Shown: positions 16,875 through 25,233 of the stretch, one piece after another
Position numbering within the stretch: the first letter of the stretch is position 1
Layout: each line of letters starts with the position of its first letter
Assembly (NCBI RefSeq): GCF_019443405.1
Contig: NZ_CP080376.1
Span: 2,851,593 to 2,915,592, forward strand
Direction of reading: 5' to 3'
Origin: Brevundimonas sp. PAMC22021
Lineage (GTDB): Bacteria; Pseudomonadota; Alphaproteobacteria; Caulobacterales; Caulobacteraceae
Length of the DNA stretch: 64,000 nt
Translations under genes and position numbers: made by a program
The notes under the pieces: model-generated
Database searches by the model: none
What the model was told of the DNA's origin: nothing
What the model saw: only the letters and a program-made list of their open reading frames with translations

Positions 16875-17849
16875 ATGACCGACGCCGCCCGCCTGCCCGA
16901 CAACGCCATCGAGGTGCAGGGCCTGAAGAAGACCTATGCGGGCTCCAAGAAGGCGGCGCCGAAGACGGCGCTGCGCGGCGTCGATCTGGTGATCCCGCGC
17001 GGCTCGATGTTCGGACTGCTGGGTCCCAACGGCGCGGGCAAGTCGACGCTGATCAACATTCTGGCCGGGGTGGTCAAGAAATCCGAAGGCTCGGTCAAGA
17101 TCTGGGGCCGCGACATCGATCATGAGCCGCGTGACGCCGCCGCCGCACTGGGCGTGGTGCCGCAGGAGATCGTGGCCGACGTCTTCTTCACTCCGCGCGA
17201 GGCGCTGGAGGTTCAGGCCGGCTTCTATGGCGTACCCAAGGACGAGCGGCGCTCGGACGAGCTGCTGGCTGCGCTGGGCCTGTCGGACAAGGCCAACGCC
17301 TACGTCCGCGCCCTGTCCGGCGGCATGAAGCGTCGCCTGATGGTGGCCAAGGCCCTGGTGCACAATCCGCCGATCCTGATCCTGGACGAACCCACCGCCG
17401 GCGTGGACGTGGAGCTGCGCCGCCAGCTGTGGGCCTATGTGCGCCGCATCAACGCCGAGGGCGTCACCATCCTGTTGACCACCCACTATCTGGAAGAGGC
17501 GCAGGAGCTCTGCGACACCATCGCCATCGTCAATCACGGCGAGGTGGTGGCCTGCGAGCCGACGCCGCAGCTGCTGCGCCGCCTGGACACCCGCAATGTG
17601 GTGGTCACGCCGGATACGCCCGTGGGCGAACTGCCGACCCTTTCGGGCTTTGACGTGACGGCGCGCCCGAACGGCGCCTTTGCGGTCACCTACAAGAAGG
17701 GTCAGTCTTCGGTCGAACAGGTGATCAACGCCGTGCGCGAGGCCGGCGTCCACATCGCCGACATAACAACCGAGGACCCGGACCTGGAGGACGTCTTCCT
17801 GGCCCTGACTTACGGCGACCTCTCCAGGGCCGATCCGACGCGGGACTGA
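16875..17849 (+). CDS. ABC transporter ATP-binding protein, permease absent nearby
   Basis: 324 residues: one ABC ATPase domain with Walker A LLGPNGAGKST, Q-loop VVPQEIV, signature ALSGGMKRRLMVAKAL and Walker B ILILDEPTAGVD, then a C-terminal extension ending LEDVFLALTYGD as in DrrA/NodI-type exporters (ABC-2). It would energise export through an ABC-2 membrane protein, but the next gene is an aminotransferase and no membrane partner is encoded here. ATG 16875 gives the usual N-terminus. Confidence 0.9.
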   Translation: MTDAARLPDNAIEVQGLKKTYAGSKKAAPKTALRGVDLVIPRGSMFGLLGPNGAGKSTLINILAGVVKKSEGSVKIWGRDIDHEPRDAAAALGVVPQEIVADVFFTPREALEVQAGFYGVPKDERRSDELLAALGLSDKANAYVRALSGGMKRRLMVAKALVHNPPILILDEPTAGVDVELRRQLWAYVRRINAEGVTILLTTHYLEEAQELCDTIAIVNHGEVVACEPTPQLLRRLDTRNVVVTPDTPVGELPTLSGFDVTARPNGAFAVTYKKGQSSVEQVINAVREAGVHIADITTEDPDLEDVFLALTYGDLSRADPTRD

Positions 17850-17976
17850 CATCCGCTCGTTGCATGGCGCAACGCGAAGTGAGTCTCGCCCATTTGGTCC
17901 GCATGGCTCCTTTTGATACAGGAGCCGCCGACATGCGGCCTCATCGGCCGCCGCCTTTCTCGAAACGGAGAGCGCC

Positions 17977-19134
17977 ATGATCCCCTTTATCGACCTTCAG
18001 GCCCAGCGCCTGCGCCTGGGCGGCAAGATCGAGGCTGCCGTCGCCGAGGCTGTGGTGGGCGGCGCCTGGGTCATGGGCCCGCAGGTGCGCCAGTTCGAAA
18101 CCGACCTCGCCGCCTTTGGTCAGGCCAAGCACGCCCTGGGCTGCGCCAACGGCACCGACGCCCTGGCCCTGCCGCTGATGGCCTGGGGGATCGGGCGGGG
18201 CGACGCAGTCTTCGTGCCCTCCTTCACCTTCGCCGCCACGGCCGAAGTCGTGCCCTGGTTCGACGCCGAGCCGGTCTTCGTCGACGTGGACGAAAAGACC
18301 TACAACATGAGCCCGGCCGCGCTTGAGGCCGCCATCGACGGCGTCAAGGCCGAGGGGCGTCTGGTCCCCCGCGTGGTCATCGCCGTGGACCTCTTCGGCC
18401 AGCCCGCCGACTATCCGGCGATCAAGGCGATCTGCGACAAGCATGGGCTGAAGCTGATCTCGGACTCGGCGCAAGGGTTCGGCTGCACCGTCGACGGCGC
18501 CCATCCGCTGAAGTGGGCGGACGTGACCACCACCAGCTTCTTTCCGGCCAAGCCGCTCGGCTGCTACGGCGACGGCGGGGCGGTGCTGACCGACGACGAT
18601 GAATTGGCTCAGCTGATGGATTCGATCCGCGTCCACGGCAAGGCGGTGGCCGTGGACCTGAAGGACCGAACCTTCGACCACGATCCCAAATACCTGAACA
18701 TGCGCATCGGCCTGAACAGCCGGCTGGACACTATCCAGGCGGCCGTCCTGATCGAAAAGCTCAAGGTCTTCGGCCAGGAGATCGAGTGGCGAAACGCCGC
18801 CGCCGCCCGCTACAACGAAGGCCTTCGCCCCCACGTCTCGGCCGTGCCGGACGTGCCGGCCGGCAACGTCTCCAACTGGGCGCAGTACACGATCGAGCAC
18901 CCGGACCGCGACGGCCTGGCCGCGCACCTGAGGGCGCAGGACATCCCCACCGCCGTCTACTACCCCATCCCCCTACACCTGCAGCCGGCCTATGAACACT
19001 ACCCGCGCGGCGCGGGCGGCCTGCCGGTCACCGAGCGGCTGAAGGACGTGGTGATCAGCCTGCCCATGCACGCGGACCTGGACGAAGCGACCCAGCACCG
19101 CATCGTCACCGCCGTCGCCGCCTACAAGGGATAA
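17977..19134 (+). CDS. DegT/DnrJ/EryC1/StrS sugar aminotransferase
   Basis: 385 residues, PLP-dependent. MIPFIDLQAQRLRLGGKIEA is the classic start; GCANGTDALALPL, the cofactor region SDSAQGFGCTVDG and the PLP-Lys motif SFFPAKPLGCYGDGG follow. It is closest to the WbpE/WlbC type, which transfers an amino group to a 3-keto UDP-sugar. The next gene, 6 bases later, is a Gfo/Idh dehydrogenase that could make the keto sugar, so the pair probably builds an amino sugar for a surface polysaccharide. AACGGAGAG precedes the ATG. Confidence 0.92.
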   Translation: MIPFIDLQAQRLRLGGKIEAAVAEAVVGGAWVMGPQVRQFETDLAAFGQAKHALGCANGTDALALPLMAWGIGRGDAVFVPSFTFAATAEVVPWFDAEPVFVDVDEKTYNMSPAALEAAIDGVKAEGRLVPRVVIAVDLFGQPADYPAIKAICDKHGLKLISDSAQGFGCTVDGAHPLKWADVTTTSFFPAKPLGCYGDGGAVLTDDDELAQLMDSIRVHGKAVAVDLKDRTFDHDPKYLNMRIGLNSRLDTIQAAVLIEKLKVFGQEIEWRNAAAARYNEGLRPHVSAVPDVPAGNVSNWAQYTIEHPDRDGLAAHLRAQDIPTAVYYPIPLHLQPAYEHYPRGAGGLPVTERLKDVVISLPMHADLDEATQHRIVTAVAAYKG

Positions 19135-19140
19135 AGCCTC

Positions 19141-20073
19141 ATGCCGAACCCCACTCCGCTCAAGATCGGCGTCGCCGGCGCCGGCGTCATGGGCCGCAAC
19201 CATGCGCGGGTCGCCGCCGAGATGCGCGAGTTCGACCTCGCCGCCATCTTCGATCCGGACGCCATCACGGCGGAGGGCGTGGCCGCCGCCTATGGCGCAT
19301 CGCCGGTCACTACCGCCGAGGCCTTCGTGGACGCCGGACTGGACGCGGCCATCGTGTCCACGCCCAACCGCTTTCACGCCCAGGTCGGCGTGGCCCTGCT
19401 GGAGCGGGGGGTCCACGTCCTGGTGGAAAAGCCGATCGCCGCCACCGTCGCCGACGCTCAGCGGATGATCGATGCGGCCAAGGCCAACAACCGCGTGCTG
19501 ATGGTCGGCCAGGTCGAGCGGTTCAATCCGGCGGTCGAGACCGTCAAGCGCGCCGTCGCCGACGATGACATCATCTCCATTCAGATCACCCGCGTCGGCC
19601 CCTTCCCGCCGCGCATGGGCGAGGTCGGCGTGGTCATCGACCTAGCCGTCCACGACATCGACATCATCCGCCACCTGACGGGCTCCGAGATCGTCGAGGT
19701 CCAGCCGCAGCTCGCCCGCAGCCGCGCCGAGCGCGAAGACACGGCCCTGCTCCAGTTCCGCATGGACAACGGCGCCATCGCCCACATCACCACCAACTGG
19801 GTCACGCCCTACAAGACCCGCACGCTTCAGGTCGCCACCAAGACCAAGTTCGTGGTCGCCGACCTGATCACCCGTCAGGTGACCGAATATTTCGGCCAGC
19901 AGCCGGACGGCTCCTACTCCACCCGCATGCTGAACAGCTGGCCGGCCGAACCGCTGCGCAAGGAGCTGGAGGCCTTTGCCCACGCGATTCGCACCGGCGA
20001 GACGCCCGCCGTCACCGGCGAGGACGGCCTGCGCAATCTCGAGGTCGCGCTGAGGTGCCTGGGCGAGGTCTGA
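19141..20073 (+). CDS. Gfo/Idh/MocA sugar dehydrogenase
   Basis: 310 residues: N-terminal Rossmann fold (IGVAGAGVMGRNHARVAA), the family motif VEKPIAA, and a C-terminal alpha/beta domain with DLAVHDIDIIRHLTG. It oxidises or reduces a hydroxyl of a nucleotide sugar with NAD(H). Resemblance to WlbA/WbpB-type UDP-sugar 3-dehydrogenases is supported by the aminotransferase 6 bases upstream. The exact sugar cannot be stated from sequence alone. Confidence 0.9.
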   Translation: MPNPTPLKIGVAGAGVMGRNHARVAAEMREFDLAAIFDPDAITAEGVAAAYGASPVTTAEAFVDAGLDAAIVSTPNRFHAQVGVALLERGVHVLVEKPIAATVADAQRMIDAAKANNRVLMVGQVERFNPAVETVKRAVADDDIISIQITRVGPFPPRMGEVGVVIDLAVHDIDIIRHLTGSEIVEVQPQLARSRAEREDTALLQFRMDNGAIAHITTNWVTPYKTRTLQVATKTKFVVADLITRQVTEYFGQQPDGSYSTRMLNSWPAEPLRKELEAFAHAIRTGETPAVTGEDGLRNLEVALRCLGEV

Positions 20074-20142
20074 CCCCTTCGTCTCGGTGGCTCTCGCCAG
20101 GGTTCGGCTTCCAGTCCTGCGCGACAGGAAGGAGAGGAAGGG

Positions 20143-20928
20143 TCAGATCGCCGCGCGCCTGAGCGTGACCAGGGCCTGGTCGATCAGGCGTGCGTCGCCG
20201 ACCGCAAGGACCTGGCCGCCGTCGTCGGGGGCCGCGCCGCGCCAGTTGACCACCTGGCCGCCCGCCGCCTCGACCACGGGAACAAGGGCCGACCAGTCCC
20301 AGGGCTTCAGGCTGGTTTCGGCCACCAGGTCCATGCGCCCGGCCGCGACCATGGCGTAGGCATAGGCGTCGCAGCCGAGGCGGGCGAGCTTCGACGCCGC
20401 CCGCACCTGGGTCCAGGCGCCCAGTTCGGCGCCGTTGAAGATGTCGGGGTCGGTGGTCGAGATCACCGCCTCGGTCAGCCGTTCGCAGGCGCGCGTCTTC
20501 AACGGGGTTTTCGCCTCGCCCCGGATCAGCCAGGCGCCCGACGGCCCGCCGATGAAGACCTCGTCCAGATAGGGCTGGGCGATCACCCCCACGCTCGGTT
20601 GTCCGCCGGTGCGCAGGGCGATGAGCGTGGTCCACAGCGGCAGACCCGCGATAAAGGCGCGGGTGCCGTCGACCGGGTCCAGCACCCAGACGTGCTCGGC
20701 GTCAGGGCGGTCCTCGCCATACTCCTCGCCGATGACGCCGTGGTGCGGGTATCGTTCGCCGATCAGGCGGCGGATGGCGGCCTCGGCGTTGCAGTCCGCG
20801 GCCGTGACCGGATCGAACCCGCCGTTGCTGAGCTTGTTGTCGGCCTCGCAGTCGCCCCGGAACAGCGGCAGGGTCTCGGCGGCCGCGACATGCGCGAGTT
20901 CGAGGGCGAAGGCTTCGTGTTCGGTCAT
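20143..20928 (-). CDS. hisN: Inositol monophosphatase family, probable histidinol-phosphatase
   Basis: 261 residues. Metal-binding motifs of the family are present: GEEYGEDR, WVLDPVDGTRAFIAG and the C-terminal LKPWDWSALVPVVEAAGG. The W-V-L-D-P-V-D-G-T-R-A-F-I version, with FIAGLPLWTTLIAL, is typical of HisN, which dephosphorylates L-histidinol phosphate in many Actinobacteria and alphaproteobacteria. No other his gene lies here, so the histidine role rests on the sequence motif only. ATG 20928 is preferred over 20958, which adds an Arg-rich tail. Confidence 0.85.
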   Translation of the reverse strand: MTEHEAFALELAHVAAAETLPLFRGDCEADNKLSNGGFDPVTAADCNAEAAIRRLIGERYPHHGVIGEEYGEDRPDAEHVWVLDPVDGTRAFIAGLPLWTTLIALRTGGQPSVGVIAQPYLDEVFIGGPSGAWLIRGEAKTPLKTRACERLTEAVISTTDPDIFNGAELGAWTQVRAASKLARLGCDAYAYAMVAAGRMDLVAETSLKPWDWSALVPVVEAAGGQVVNWRGAAPDDGGQVLAVGDARLIDQALVTLRRAAI

Positions 20929-20976
20929 CCGCCGGCCATAGCGGCGGACGTTCGACAAGTCACGAACGCCATTGGG

Positions 20977-21351
20977 TCAGGCGGCGTCGCTTTCGGTGTG
21001 CAGCGACTTGGCGAGATCGAGCAGGCGGCGGCGTGGTCGCTCGCCCAGCTGATAATAGGCCTGGATCAGGTCCAGCGTCTCCTTGCGGGAAAAGGAGTCG
21101 CCGTTCGCGGCGGCCTCCCTGCGCTCCATGGCCTCGGCCAGGCCGTCATAGAAATAGCTGACGGGCGTCTCCAGCGCCTCGGCCAGTTCCCACAGGCGGG
21201 CGGCCGAGATGCGGTTGGCGCCGCACTCGTACTTCTGGATCTGCTGAAAGCGGATGCCGACCTTGAGCGCCAACTGCTGCTGGGTCAGGCCGAGCAGGCG
21301 GCGCCGACGCCGCAGCCGGCGGCCGAGGTGAAGATCGATGTCGGTGGCCAT
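20977..21351 (-). CDS. XRE-family transcriptional regulator
   Basis: 124 residues. The helix-turn-helix (LLGLTQQQLALKVGIRFQQI, QKYECGANRISAARLWELAE) is preceded by a run of arginines (LGRRLRRRRRLLG) and followed by a helical C-terminal part (FYDGLAEAMERREAA; LGERPRRRLLDLAKSL). It is like the short rhizobial and Caulobacter XRE regulators, some of which act in quorum or biofilm control. Target unknown. Start 21351 (MATDIDLHLG) matches the family; a longer frame to 21480 is less likely. Confidence 0.88.
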   Translation of the reverse strand: MATDIDLHLGRRLRRRRRLLGLTQQQLALKVGIRFQQIQKYECGANRISAARLWELAEALETPVSYFYDGLAEAMERREAAANGDSFSRKETLDLIQAYYQLGERPRRRLLDLAKSLHTESDAA

Positions 21352-21520
21352 GCGCCTGATCCCTGTCCGAGGTCGTCCCGGAGCGGGACGGTTCGCCTCG
21401 GAAGGGGCAAAGCTCGTGCCGAGTTCGCCCTTGAGGCGAGCCGTGTTCGGAGCGGGGCAACCCGGAGGCCCCAAGCGCATTTATGTCCCGGCTAAGCTTT
21501 TAACTGGAAGGGACACCACC

Positions 21521-21760
21521 ATGGGCATTATCGCCTGGATCATCATCGGCATCGTCGCGGGCTGGCTCGCGGAACAGATCATGGGCCGCAACCACGGCCT
21601 TCTCACCAACCTGATCGTCGGCGTCGTCGGCGCCCTGATCGGCGGTTTCATCGCCAACGCGCTGGGCTTCGCCTGGGGCGGCTGGATCGGCTCCACCATC
21701 GTCGCCACCATCGGCGCGGTGATCCTGCTGTTCCTGCTGGGCCTGATCAAGCGTCGCTAA
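21521..21760 (+). CDS. GlsB/YeaQ/YmgE stress-response membrane protein
   Basis: 79 residues with three hydrophobic segments (IIAWIIIGIVAGWLAEQIMG; LIVGVVGALIGGFIANALG; IGAVILLFLLGLI), the transglycosylase-associated GlsB/YeaQ pattern. It is a small inner-membrane protein associated with general stress; molecular role unclear. GGAAGGGA lies 9 bases before the ATG. A very strong terminator follows 29 bases after the stop. Confidence 0.9.
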   Translation: MGIIAWIIIGIVAGWLAEQIMGRNHGLLTNLIVGVVGALIGGFIANALGFAWGGWIGSTIVATIGAVILLFLLGLIKRR

Positions 21761-21789
21761 GCCGACGCGCAATCCGACCTAAGAACGAG

Positions 21790-21817
21790 GGCGGCTCCGG
21801 ATGGAGCCGCCTTTTTT
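21790..21817 (+). terminator. Intrinsic terminator of the glsB-like gene
   Basis: Perfect 9-bp stem GGCGGCTCC (21790-21798) and GGAGCCGCC (21803-21811), loop GGAT, then six T. Confidence 0.93.
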
Positions 21818-21841
21818 CGTGTGCAGACCATCGGACAACAG

Positions 21842-21869
21842 CAAAAAGAAGGGCCGGCGAACCGGCCCT
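21842..21869 (-). terminator. Intrinsic terminator of the periplasmic protein gene (minus strand)
   Basis: 8-bp stem AGGGCCGG/CCGGCCCT (21850-21857 with 21862-21869), loop CGAA (TTCG on the minus strand), followed on the minus strand by TCTTTTTG. It lies 26 bases after the stop of the minus-strand gene ending at 21895, back to back with the glsB terminator. Confidence 0.9.
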
Positions 21870-21894
21870 CCTGAAATCGTGACGCACGCGGCGC

Positions 21895-22410
21895 TTACTG
21901 AGGCGTGGTCGGCTCCGGCACGGTCGAGGCGTCGGGCGAAGCCGCGGGCTCGGCGGCGTCCGGGCCTGCAGTGTCCGGCACGGCCGGCGTGGCCGGCATG
22001 GTCGAGTCGGAAGCCGAAGGCTGGGCCGGGGCGGCCGAGCTCGCAGCCGGAGCGGCGGGAGCGGTTTCGCCGCTGACTGCAGGCGCGGCCTGATATTCGG
22101 CGGTGGACCAGCCGACAACCACGTCCGAACCTTCCTGACGGATGCCGGGCAGCGGCACGGCGCGCACCTGACCATCCGCACCGCGCACCGTCAGTTCCTG
22201 CTCGCCGGAAGCGTTGTTCTGGGCGCCGACCAGCTTGCCGATCTCGGCGCCGTCCGAGCCGCGCACCGTCGCGCCGGGCGTCAGGGTCAGGCTCTGCGGC
22301 TGAGCGGCCGGCGCTGGCGTCGCCGCGGCGGGGACGTCCTGCGCCAGGGCGGGTGCGGAGGTCATCAGCACGGCGGCTGCGCCAGCGAGGAAAGCGGTCT
22401 TGATCGTCAT
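21895..22410 (-). CDS. Secreted hypothetical protein with Ala/Pro-rich tail
   Basis: 171 residues: signal peptide (MTIKTAFLAGAAAVLMTSAP), a small domain of about 70 residues (LTPGATVRGSDGAEIGKLVG, ELTVRGADGQVRAVPLPGI) that resembles a PRC-barrel-like sheet, then an Ala/Pro/Thr-rich tail with no clear fold. Expected in the periplasm. GGATGATCCC precedes the ATG at 22410. No function assigned. It has its own terminator. Confidence 0.8.
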   Translation of the reverse strand: MTIKTAFLAGAAAVLMTSAPALAQDVPAAATPAPAAQPQSLTLTPGATVRGSDGAEIGKLVGAQNNASGEQELTVRGADGQVRAVPLPGIRQEGSDVVVGWSTAEYQAAPAVSGETAPAAPAASSAAPAQPSASDSTMPATPAVPDTAGPDAAEPAASPDASTVPEPTTPQ

Positions 22411-22568
22411 GGGATCATCCCCGTTATTGCTCGGGCTCATCGCCCGCCCATTAACAATCCGTCATGTTTCCGTTTGTTTCGCCTGTCGTGAAATGACCTC
22501 GGCAGCGCCGCGATCGGTCGGAAATCGGGCTAAGCTGCGGCGGCGACCTCGCTTCAGGAGATTCGACG

Positions 22569-24248
22569 CTGACCTCCAAGTCCGCAGCCAAGCCTTTACC
22601 CGCCGCCAGTCTGCTGCGGCGAATCGCCGGGCTCGGTTTCGAGCTGACGCCGCTGGTGTTCGCGGTGCTGGCCTTTCTGGCCGGATCGCTGATGCTTGCA
22701 TCCGCCATGACGCCGGCGTTCACCGACCGGCTGCGTCTGCTGTCCGGCGCTGCGCCGCCGCTGCTGATCGACCTGTCGCACTTCGCCGCCAGCGTGGCCG
22801 GCTTTCTGTTGCTGATCCTGTCGGCGGGCCTGTGGCGCAGGCGACGCGGGGCCTACTGGGCGGCCCTGGTCGTGCTGCTGGGCGGCGCGGTCTTCTCCTT
22901 GCTGAAGGGCCTGGACTGGGAAGAGGCGGCGGCGCTGCTGGCCGTCGCCCTGATGCTGTTTCCATGTCGGGAGGCGTTTCGCCGACGCTCGCGCCTGGCC
23001 GAGCCGCTTCGGCCTTCATGGCTGATGCTGGTCTGTGTTGCGGTATTGGCCATGCTGTGGCTCGGCCTGTTCGCCTATCGCGGCGTCGATCTCTCGACCG
23101 AGCTGTGGTGGACCTTTCTGGTGGATCGCCAGGTGTCCGGCTTTGTCCGCGACGGCACGGCGCTGGCGCTGCTGACGCTGGTGGCGGCGGCCCTGTCGCT
23201 GATGGCGGCGCCCGGCGCCAGCAGCCACGGCCCGGCCTCCGCGCTCGATCTGGCGCGGGCGCGAGCGGCGCTGGAACTGGCCGACCAGTCGACGCCGGAG
23301 GCCTGGCTGGCCATGCTGGGCGACAAGGCGTTGTTGTTCAGCCCGTCGGGCCGCAGCTTCATTGCCTATCGCGTCCGGGGTCGGCGCTGGATCGCCATGG
23401 GCGGACCGGCGGGCGCCAGATCAGAGGCGCGCGACCTGCTGTGGACCTTTGCGGAACTGGCGGACTCCTACGGCGGCTCGGCGGTGTTCTATTCGATCGG
23501 CGAGAGCCTGCTGGGGGACGTCGCCACCATGGGGTTCGCGGTGCGCAAAGTCGGCGAGACCGCCCTGGTGGACGCCGCCCGCTTCACCACCGAGGGCAAG
23601 GGCAAGCAGAACCTGCGCACCGCACTGAACCGCGCCGAGCGGGAGGGGGCGAGCTTCGAGGTCCTGCCGCCGGGGTCGGCCACGCCGTTGGCCGAGGAGT
23701 TGCGCCAGGTCTCCAATGCCTGGCTTGGGCTGCACCAGGGCGAGGAGAAGGCCTTTTCGCTCGGCCGCTTCGATCCCGACTATCTGGATCTGACGCCGCT
23801 GGCGGTGGTGCGGGAGGAGGGCCGGATCGTCGCCTTCGCCAACATCCTGATGGGCGAGGGGCCGGCGCGCGAGGCCGCCATCGACCTGATGCGCCACAGC
23901 CCCGACGGTCCGCATGGCGTGATGGATTATCTGTTCGTGCGCTGCATCCAATGGGCCAGGGCGGAGGGGTTGGCGGCGATGGACCTCGGCATGGCGCCGC
24001 TGGCGGGGCTGGAAGATCGCCGCCTCGCCCCGGTGTTCGCCCGGGTCGGCGCCCTGGTGTTCGAGGAAGGGGGCGCCCTCTACGGCTTCCAGGGCCTGCG
24101 CAGCTACAAGGCGAAGTTCTTTCCCGACTGGAAGCCGCGCTTCATCGCCGCGCCGATTTCGACGCCGCTGCCGCTGGCCCTGCTGGACGTGGCCTTGCTG
24201 AGCAGCGGCGGCTGGCCGGGGCTGCTGGGGCTCCGGCGCAGAATCTAG
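22569..24248 (+). CDS. Short MprF-like protein (DUF2156 aminoacyl-phosphatidylglycerol synthase type), CTG start
   Basis: About 559 residues: N-terminal hydrophobic segments (residues about 25-230, five or six helices) and a cytoplasmic DUF2156 domain with the GNAT-like fold (DKALLFSPSGRSFIAYRVRG, RWIAMGGPAGARSEARDLLW, GKQNLRTALNRAEREGASFE, DLGMAPLAGL, LRSYKAKFFPDWKPRF). This is the catalytic half of MprF, which transfers an amino acid from aminoacyl-tRNA to phosphatidylglycerol and lowers surface charge. The N-terminal flippase is much shorter than in full MprF. No ATG or GTG occurs in frame before GTG 22656, which lies inside the first helix without a Shine-Dalgarno. CTG 22569 has AGGAG 8 bases upstream and restores a cytosolic N-terminus. 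Confidence 0.85.
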   Translation: MTSKSAAKPLPAASLLRRIAGLGFELTPLVFAVLAFLAGSLMLASAMTPAFTDRLRLLSGAAPPLLIDLSHFAASVAGFLLLILSAGLWRRRRGAYWAALVVLLGGAVFSLLKGLDWEEAAALLAVALMLFPCREAFRRRSRLAEPLRPSWLMLVCVAVLAMLWLGLFAYRGVDLSTELWWTFLVDRQVSGFVRDGTALALLTLVAAALSLMAAPGASSHGPASALDLARARAALELADQSTPEAWLAMLGDKALLFSPSGRSFIAYRVRGRRWIAMGGPAGARSEARDLLWTFAELADSYGGSAVFYSIGESLLGDVATMGFAVRKVGETALVDAARFTTEGKGKQNLRTALNRAEREGASFEVLPPGSATPLAEELRQVSNAWLGLHQGEEKAFSLGRFDPDYLDLTPLAVVREEGRIVAFANILMGEGPAREAAIDLMRHSPDGPHGVMDYLFVRCIQWARAEGLAAMDLGMAPLAGLEDRRLAPVFARVGALVFEEGGALYGFQGLRSYKAKFFPDWKPRFIAAPISTPLPLALLDVALLSSGGWPGLLGLRRRI

Positions 24249-25144
24249 GCCTTGGGGATCGGCGTGGTGCGTGGGTCGGGGCCGTTGGTGACCACGCGGT
24301 CGCGGTCCGACAGGTCCTTGACCACCTTGACGCCCAGCAGGCCCGCCTCTTCGAACAGAGCCTTGACCGCCGGTCCCTGGTCCCAGCCGATCTCGACCGC
24401 GAACACGCCGCCCGGCTTCAGGATGCGCAGGATCTCCGGCGCCAGGTCGCGATAGGCCTGCAGGCCGTCCGGCCCGCCATCCAGCGCCAGCACCGGGTCG
24501 TGGTCGCGCACCTCCGGGTCCAGGCCGGCGATGTCGCCTGTCGGAATGTAGGGCGGATTGGACGCCACGAAGTCGAAGCTGTGATCGCCAAAGCCCGTCG
24601 CCCACTCCGTGCGCAGAAAGGTCGCGCGGCCGTCGAGGTCGAGGTTCGCCGCATTCTCTCGCGCCACGGCCAGAGCTTCCGACGAGATGTCTGTACCGAC
24701 GCCCTTGGCCGCCGGGCGCTCGCTGAGCACGGCCAGCAGGATCGCGCCCGAGCCGGTGCCCAGGTCGATCATCTGGAACGCCTCGCCCTGCGGAAAGGCG
24801 GCCAGGGCCACGTCCATGATGGTTTCGGTGTCGGGGCGGGGGCTGAGCACGTCGGGGGTGACGTTCAGCATGATCTTCCAGAAGCCCTTGCGCCCCAGGA
24901 TGCGCGACACCGGCTCGCGCCGCAGCCGCCGCTCGATCATGGCGTCATAGGCAAGCAGCTGATCGGCGCTCATCGCGCGGTAGGGATCGGTCAGGATGTC
25001 GGTGCGGGTGGCGCCGGCCGCCGCCTCCAGCAGCAGGCGGGCGTCGATGGCGGGGCTGTCGACCGCGCCCTGCTTCAGGCGCGCTTGCGCCGCCTTCCAG
25101 GCGGTCAGCAGGGTCGGGGCGGCGGAGGATGCGGCGTCGGTCAT
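24245..25144 (-). CDS. prmC: Release factor glutamine methyltransferase PrmC
   Basis: 299 residues. Methylates the Gln of the GGQ motif in peptide chain release factors 1 and 2. N-terminal helical domain, then a SAM-dependent methyltransferase with MIDLGTGSGAILLAVL and the substrate motif FVASNPPYIPTGDI. SPRPDTETIMDVAL is also characteristic. The start at 25144 (MTDAASSAAP) is used; an upstream in-frame start would add basic residues. Its stop overlaps the stop of the convergent MprF-like gene. In many genomes prmC follows prfA; that gene is not here. Confidence 0.94.
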   Translation of the reverse strand: MTDAASSAAPTLLTAWKAAQARLKQGAVDSPAIDARLLLEAAAGATRTDILTDPYRAMSADQLLAYDAMIERRLRREPVSRILGRKGFWKIMLNVTPDVLSPRPDTETIMDVALAAFPQGEAFQMIDLGTGSGAILLAVLSERPAAKGVGTDISSEALAVARENAANLDLDGRATFLRTEWATGFGDHSFDFVASNPPYIPTGDIAGLDPEVRDHDPVLALDGGPDGLQAYRDLAPEILRILKPGGVFAVEIGWDQGPAVKALFEEAGLLGVKVVKDLSDRDRVVTNGPDPRTTPIPKA

Positions 25145-25233
25145 GGATCGGTCATTCGCCCGCCCGGCCGGCGATTTCAAGCGCGACCGCACGCCGGCTG
25201 GAACGGCCCGCAGGCTTGACCGTTCGCCCCTCC

